A DNA stretch of 64,000 nucleotides from Lobosporangium transversale (taxonomy: Eukaryota; Mortierellomycota; Mortierellomycetes; Mortierellales; Mortierellaceae). The position numbers and the translations under genes were made by a program. Positions within the stretch are counted from its first letter, which is position 1; the number at the start of each line of letters is the position of its first letter. The stretch is from the NCBI RefSeq assembly GCF_002105155.1, contig NW_019028990.1:117501-181500 (forward strand), in the 5' to 3' direction. The notes under the pieces are model-generated. The model had not been told where the DNA came from. It saw only the letters and a program-made list of their open reading frames with translations, and ran no database searches. Shown here piece by piece: positions 57,748-64,000 of this stretch.

Positions 57748-58742
57748 TCAGAAACGCAATTTCGTGTTTTCAAACAGAAAATAGAGAGCACATATGACTA
57801 GACTGATGATGCTATTGATTAGGTTCAGCTGAACGATGCAGTAAACAAGAGCGGTGATGACACCAGGTGCGCGTCTCATGATCCCAAGTGTGGGAGATTT
57901 GGCAACAAGTGTTGTTTTCAAAAAATAGCAACCACATATGGTTGCGGCTAAGAACATGATCGCCTGAACCATTTGGTTCCCCTTTTTCCTATTGGAAAAA
58001 TAAACCATGACGAGGATTGCTTGGTGGAAGAAAAAAAAAATAAATAAATAAAAAGAAGGAAAGAAAAACAATAGAGTTAGCTTCTTTAGCAGCACATTAA
58101 ATTTTGTTGTCTTTTAATCGAGGTCTTCATTCATTGTTCTTATTACTGTTATTATTATTAATCCCATTTTTCCGATAGCGAATAAGGAAAATGTGCGAAC
58201 GAGCGACATTAGATTAGTAAACAGGCTGTTTCATTATAAATTTTTTTTTTTTTTTTTTTTTTTTTTTACCTGGAAAAATTCTTAGGATTTTTTGAATAAT
58301 CATCTCCGTTGTATACTCCTCGTCTAACTGCCGGTGGACAAGGAAATCCATGACAATAAAGAGACAAACAGAGGTGATGGAAAAGAGGATGCCCTCAAGG
58401 ATGTAGTCCTGTTCAGAATCCTCGCTGGCTTCTTCTTCCCGACCATCGTATGTCAGATTCGTAGTTGTAGTGTTAGCCTCGATCTTGTTTAAGAGCTTAT
58501 TGTTATCAAGCTTGCCTGCGATGTCTTTATTGGGCGTTTTCTGTAATATCGCCGCCTTTTCGATTAGGCGCCACTTATCCTCATCTAACAGAAAGGAAAC
58601 AGGTGAAAGTTATATATATTTGTGTGTGTGTGTGAGATACGAGTCTTTGTTTTTTCGTCCAGGGTCTTTTTTACGCAATTATCTTTTTTTGAAGTGGTCT
58701 ACCATTAATTTTACTCTCAAAACGGATGGTTTTTTGACTCAT
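57748..58742 (-). CDS. Four-TM membrane protein of unknown function
   Basis: Minus-strand join 58742..58703, 58584..58270, 58019..57748 gives 208 aa with phases kept (donors GTAGAC, GTAAAA; acceptors TTAG, AAG). Exon 2 starts with a soluble N-terminal part (DKWRLIEKAAILQKT) and acidic residues (EEEASEDSEQD), and contains TM1 (LFSITSVCLFIVMDFLV) and a conserved-looking loop (HRQLDEEYTTEMIIQKILR). Exon 3 carries three more TM helices, including QAIMFLAATICGCYFL and a long pair near the end (VITALVYCIVQLNLI and SLVICALYFLF). I do not recognise the family with confidence. It converges with the methyltransferase gene, 165 bp apart. Confidence 0.7.
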
Positions 58743-58842
58743 ACTGCTATCTTGTTGTTGTATTGTGGATTTTAGAAGCGTCGGATTCTTTTGTTAGAAT
58801 TTGAGCTGGAATGAGCTGAAATGAATTGACAAGAATGAAGAG

Positions 58843-58876
<34 letters not shown>

Positions 58877-59708
58877 TATTGGAGGCTAGTGTAATTTCCT
58901 TCTTTTTTTATTTGTGGGAATCATTAAAAAAAAATTTTCCAGGCGAAAGGATACTTTTTAAGCTTTTGATGCCCATGTTGCCGAAATGGACCATTCTCTC
59001 CCCCACATCCACAGCCAATAAAACTTGGTCCAGAATGGAAACTTTAAAAATAAGAAATGGAAGGATTTAAATTTAACCGGTTGAAAAGCGTTCTCAACAT
59101 CCAGTGCATGAGATGCATAGGTTCTGTGAAATAAACTCTTGCCATTGTTAGAGAAGCTTGAGCGTGTCAAGATGTCCCCAGTCCGTGTGTGAGATCTGTC
59201 TCCCCTTCCTCTCATGATGGGCGATGCTTTATTGCTACTATATTTACCATACGATATATTCGCTTTTTTATGATAATGACGCGCTCTCTGAAGAGCGGTT
59301 TGCCAACCCATTCACCGTGTCTATCCCGTATGGCTATTTGTTTCATTACTATGAGCAAAATTTTTAGGATCGGTTCAGTTACAATGCTGCCATCTTCTCA
59401 AAGTAGGACCGTCATCATTTACTCGAGAATGTTCTATCTATGCCACTAGAGTGTTTTCGTTAGCATGAAAAGCAAAGCGGATCAGGCAAGCAGTAGATGT
59501 GTCGATCTTCTGGTGATGCGCTTTGCATCACCTTGTGCCGAATACTGTTGACTCTGTCCAAGTGCAGCGGTTTCTCTAATCGTGAGATTGCGATTTCATG
59601 GCTCAATGTTTAACTGTTAATTCCCTTCACATGGTCCTTCACAAGCGCAATAAAAACATTGATCTTTAGGCGTTACACTTTAACAGAGTCGACAGTATCT
59701 TCAGCTGC

Positions 59709-59739
<31 letters not shown>

Positions 59740-62375
59740 GGTCTCCTCTTATACCATAGCTGTACAACAGCGTCACAGACTGCATGGTGATCAACAGGAC
59801 TAAGCTCAGGTAAATTGGACAACAGCTCAATGTGACCTTTTTTTCAATCATGATTTAGTAGCTATTGTCAGCTAACGTTTATAAAGTCTTACTTGGATAT
59901 GGCACGGCTGATTCCCTAGAGACAGGTCACTTTAAATGTTTTACAGTTGTAATAAAAGCGAGTTTACTCTTCTTACAACATCTTCGTTACCGAATTATTG
60001 CTTCTTTTTAAGACATTATATACAAATAAGCAACTTACATAATCTTTATTTCTCATTTTGAAGTGTCTAAACTTTCCATAAAAGGAAAAGGAGATTCAAT
60101 GAGATTGTTTTACCTTCATTAAAAAAAAGACATGAGACATGAGATCATTTCTTTGAGGATGTAAAGTGAGTCAAGGAAGGGTGGACAAAAAAATCCGCGC
60201 GGCATGTCCAAGTAAAAAAGAAATAAAAAAAATTTAGACAACTTAATTTGAGCACGAGCCACATCCACTCCGACTCGACGAATTCGCCACGCGACATGTG
60301 GCAATGCACTATGCACTACTGGCCATGACGTGAAGTTTTTACAGATGTAAACAGACAAATTAGAGTACATGTAGAGTGCTCGCATTGCTGGTCATTCATG
60401 GACTCGGTGGATGTAATGTAAGTCCTTCTCGTCCGTCCTCCTGTCTCTTACGGATTTGTTAAATATGCTTTTTTTTTTTTTTTTTAAAGGGGAGGGGGGG
60501 GGGGGAGCCTGTCAATCCTACAATTCCCCGGGCTTGGGAGCAATGGCCTATAGCAATACTCTCCTTTCATTTAACTAAGCTTCCTATCTCCTCGCTAGCC
60601 CTTTCATCTCTTCCATTAGGTTTATCCTCATTGTCCAATATTTTGAACACGTTCAAAAAAGCTACTCTACGGTTTATGTATGATCCAATCAACCATGCAG
60701 CTACCCAGCTGATGCTGCATGCCTACCAACCAGTAGCCTAAAACTAAGATCAGAGGCACCGCATCGACCTTTCCTGAGACCATGCAAGAGAATGAAGAAG
60801 TTATAAGGAAAGATCATAATATCTCATTGCAGACTAAAACTTCTTTCCGATAGAGCATAGGTAGTGTCGACTATGACTTTTTCTTTTATATTTTTGCAAC
60901 GTTCCAGTGGGGCAGACACATACACATCCGACAGACCCCCTATACATTGGAGAGGTGCGGATTCTCCTTTCTTCCTCCTTTTACGAGCAACTGAAGAAAT
61001 TATTCAAAGACTGATTTAAACGAAGAGAAACAATTAAAATAAGGAGTTCATTTCCTTTGTTATCCTATGCTCTTCAGTCTCCATAGGCTATTCAATGTAC
61101 TATCCTGTCTTATCCCAGTCCTTTTCCAGACCATAATTACGAGAACATCATGTAGACTTTAATGCTCTTGAGATAATAATAGCAATAAAAGCAGATAAGT
61201 ATTAACAACAACCATGAGTAGACTATGGAGGCCATCGTTACCGTATACTGATACATATTAAAGTATAACAAGGGAGTAGTGAGTATATAGTATAGATTAT
61301 AATGGGGGGGGGGGGGGGGGGGGAGGTTAAATAGCACGCATGCAAAGGTTAATTGCCTAGAAGACCATATTATGATGCTTCATCGGCTTCGTCTTCTTCA
61401 ATAAAAAAAAAGAACCCTTAACCAATGGCGACGTTGTATTTCATGAAGGAAAGGGGAATGTCTGAATGTGGGGGAAAGTGTGTTTTAATTGTCACGAAGC
61501 AATAAGCTTTTTGCGGATCAGTCTTTTTTTTTTTTTTTTTTTTTTTCACACTTGACTCGGTGGAATAGTAAAAGATTCCACCGTGTCAAAACTTTAAAAA
61601 GTGAGCGGAAGTCAACAGCGCACACACCACAATACAGATTTTTCTTTCACTTTTACTCGGTGGAACAACAAGAAAATGATCTGCTGCGGTCTATGTCCAT
61701 CATTAGAGTAAAAAAAAATAAAGAAAAGATAAAAATAAGTACCGGAAAAGTGATCAAGTCTGCAAAAAGGGTCCTAAGGATACTTCTCGCATGAGCTATA
61801 TACATCCAATGGCTTGAATCAGCAGGATCCTCTAGGGAGAAAGGGAAACAGACAATGAGAAAGCAAGGGTGCAACCAGAACAAGGGTTTCTTTTTTGTTC
61901 GTTTTTTTGGGGTTATGTATGTGTGAAGTATCTATTAGGACTGGTTGCTTCTTATTCTTAATTGGGTATGACAAAGCGGGCAAAACTTTTTCTGTAGTCG
62001 CTTGTATTCTCTTTAGACTTGTCAGTCTCTAGAATTGATTATGCATCATGATGGGTGCTGGTTGTATGACAGTTCATTCTATCAACCTTTCATTGAACGA
62101 ATGGAATGGGCGCAAGCAAAAGAGGTATCGGAAAACAATCAATTGGTGGAAGTCTTTTTTTTTTTTTTTTTTTGTCCTCGTGTATAAATTAATTTCCTGC
62201 TTCTCACTCCTCTCCTTTTCATTATCATTCATCCCGAATCTCATTTCTGTTTGTTGAATTTGTCGATTCATTCCTCATTCTCACCTTCTCTCCCCTCTTT
62301 CTCCTCTCTCCTCTCGTTCTCTTTACCTTTTTTTTCTTTTCTACTAATCTTGCTTACATCAATCCATATCCAAAC
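58743..62375. promoter_or_regulatory. Long divergent intergenic region with G runs
   Basis: About 3.6 kb with no supported gene. Contains A/T runs (58849-58873, 59711-59739, 60471-60485, 61525-61546, 62156-62173) and two G runs (60488-60505 broken by one A; 61303-61323). A short inverted repeat (GGTGGAAT..ATTCCACC) lies at 61558-61582. The SHMT promoter is CT-rich (62280-62340). ORFs here are short and unsupported. No tRNA recognised. Confidence 0.4.
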
Positions 62376-63624
62376 ATGTTCCGTTCACTTTCCACAACTG
62401 CTGCCACATTCGCGAAGCGTGGTCTCACGCCCGCCGTCTCCACCCGCATCCTTACAGTAAGTATATTACTAACTCTCCTCCCGTGCAATTCATTTATAGA
62501 GCAGAGGCAGTTAAACGAAGCAGTAATAGCAGCAAGCTCTCTGTCTAGTATTGTGCGATCAATTGACAAGGGATTACCAAGTTCATGTTGCTTGTTTCTT
62601 TGGATTCTGCAATCCACACAGAGAATAAATTTTCCCAGGATGCAAAAGCAATAAAATGAATAAAGGACTTATATTATTTCCTTAAACCTTTTTTTATTAT
62701 ACATAGCGTGGTATGGCCTTCCCTGCCGGACAGAAGGAGGTAAGCTGCAATAATATGAACTTTTTTTTTTTTTTTTTAAGAAAAGCATGTTTAGACAAAA
62801 GAAAGGATCCATTCTAACTCGTGATTTTTTAATATGTCAACATGATGAAATCTTCAGCTTCTCAACAGATCTCTCAAGGAACAGGACCCTGAGATGTATA
62901 ACATTATTGAGCTTGAGAAAAAGAGGCAGCGCGAGTCCATTGTCTTGATTGCTTCCGAGGTATGCCGACCGAGTATTTTTTTTTTTTTTTTTTTTTTTGC
63001 CATTTGATGAAGCATGGAGGATTATTTGCTATTATCCAAAAGTTCCAGGAGTCATTAGAAAATATGGGACATGAAACATTGACTCAGATTTTTATCTTCT
63101 GTGTACGTAATCATCCTGGTTTAGAACTTCACTTCACGCTCAGTCATGGGTGCTTTGGGATCCATTCTTCAGAATAAGTACTCTGAGGGATACCCTGGTG
63201 CTAGGTACAGCATTATGGATATATATTTTTTTTATATAATGTTTTCTATAGCCAATGATACGAGTATATTTTAAGAGGCATTGTCAACCCAACTGACTTT
63301 TATATTGCTTGACTTTTCAAACTATAGATACTACGGCGGTAATGAGAACATTGACATGTCGGAGCGCCTTTGCCAGAAGCGTGCCCTTGAGGCATTCGAT
63401 TTGAATCCTGAGGAGTGGGGTGTCAACGTTCAACCTTTGTCTGGAGCACCTGCTAACCTCTACGTTTATGGCGCCCTCATGAAGCCCCATGATCGCTTGA
63501 TGGGTCTTGATCTTCCCCACGGAGGACAGTAAGTGATTAATTTAGAAAACTCGAAAGTGATGTGTTGACACATGAGTTTTTATAGAGCGCTGAGTGCTGA
63601 CCTATGAAATTATAATTTTGGTGG

Positions 63625-63672
<48 letters not shown>

Positions 63673-64000
63673 CTTGTCACATGGCTACCAGATTCCTGGC
63701 AAGAAGATTTCTATGGTCTCTGCTTACTTCGAGACCCTTCCTTATGAGATTAACCAAGAAACCGGCTTGATTGACTACGATGCTCTTGAGAAGAACTCCA
63801 AGCTGTACCGCCCAAAGATCATCGTTGCTGGTACCTCTGCCTACGCCCGTGAGATCGATTACCCTCGCATGCGCAAGATCGCTGACGATTGCGGCGCATA
63901 CTTGATGTCTGATATGGCTCATATTTCTGGTTTGGTCGCTGCTGGTGTTTTGAAGTCACCCTTCCCTCACTCGGACATTGTCACCACTACCACTCACAAG
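62376..64000 (+). CDS. Serine hydroxymethyltransferase, mitochondrial type, 5' part
   Basis: Six exons to the window edge: 62376..62456, 62707..62739, 62858..62959, 63125..63204, 63328..63528, 63673..64000 (open), all in phase; 275 codons visible. The first exon is a mitochondrial presequence ([16 protein letters not shown], rich in Arg/Ser/Thr). Then [59 protein letters not shown] and [12 protein letters not shown] are diagnostic. The final codon at 63998-64000 is the Lys of TTTTHK, the residue that binds PLP. SHMT interconverts serine and glycine with tetrahydrofolate. The rest of the gene, including the C-terminal domain, is outside the window. Confidence 0.95.

Overview
The window is nuclear DNA from a filamentous fungus, most likely an early-diverging lineage; I favour Mortierellomycotina (Mortierella or Lobosporangium type). 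The evidence is: genes with several short GT-AG introns and in-phase junctions; SET1/COMPASS, V-ATPase assembly, vacuolar protease and SHMT genes of fungal type; an MT-A70 methyltransferase of the kind found in fungi with abundant N6-methyladenine DNA; kinase-ankyrin and tyrosine-recombinase families typical of Mucoromycota; and extremely frequent A/T homopolymers. The lineage call is an inference. No database search was possible.

Layout, left to right. 1-15060 is gene-rich: the 5' part of a VMA22/CCDC115-like V-ATPase assembly factor (-), a chorismate-lyase-like protein (+), a GPI-type aspartic protease (-), an unknown two-TM protein (+), an unknown coiled-coil tail-membrane protein (-), an FCP1/NIF-type HAD phosphatase (+) and a PEP4-like vacuolar aspartic protease (+).

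15061-33470 is an accessory island. It holds an unrecognised four-exon gene, a decayed RecQ-like helicase, a 216-bp tandem duplication, a frameshifted gene with two copies of an unrecognised 'WSQW' domain and an E-x-K nuclease-like tail, a Tc1-like 0.2-kb MITE, a frameshifted zinc-finger-like gene, an apparently intact Crypton-type tyrosine recombinase (1097 aa, YR plus GCR1_C), a 1.8-kb inverted-repeat element carrying a non-LTR retrotransposon 3' fragment, and a tRNA-Lys(CTT).

33479-64000 is gene-rich again: SWD1/RBBP5 (+), an acidic protein with a GC-AG intron (-), an MCT-like MFS transporter (+), a TKL-kinase/ankyrin fusion (-), methylmalonate-semialdehyde dehydrogenase (+), an MT-A70 methyltransferase (+), a four-TM membrane protein (-), and mitochondrial serine hydroxymethyltransferase (+), which runs off the window at its PLP lysine.

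Neighbouring genes are single fungal transcription units, not operons. The MT-A70 and membrane-protein genes converge with about 165 bp between stops. Two A1 aspartic proteases lie about 8 kb apart. Exon coordinates below come from ORFs plus splice signals chosen so that the reading phase is kept; ATG starts were required, so some long ORFs that open at GTG or TTG were shortened to the first plausible ATG. The most striking global property is the dozens of A or T runs of 17-32 nt; one sits between 10-bp direct repeats like an insertion with a target-site duplication.
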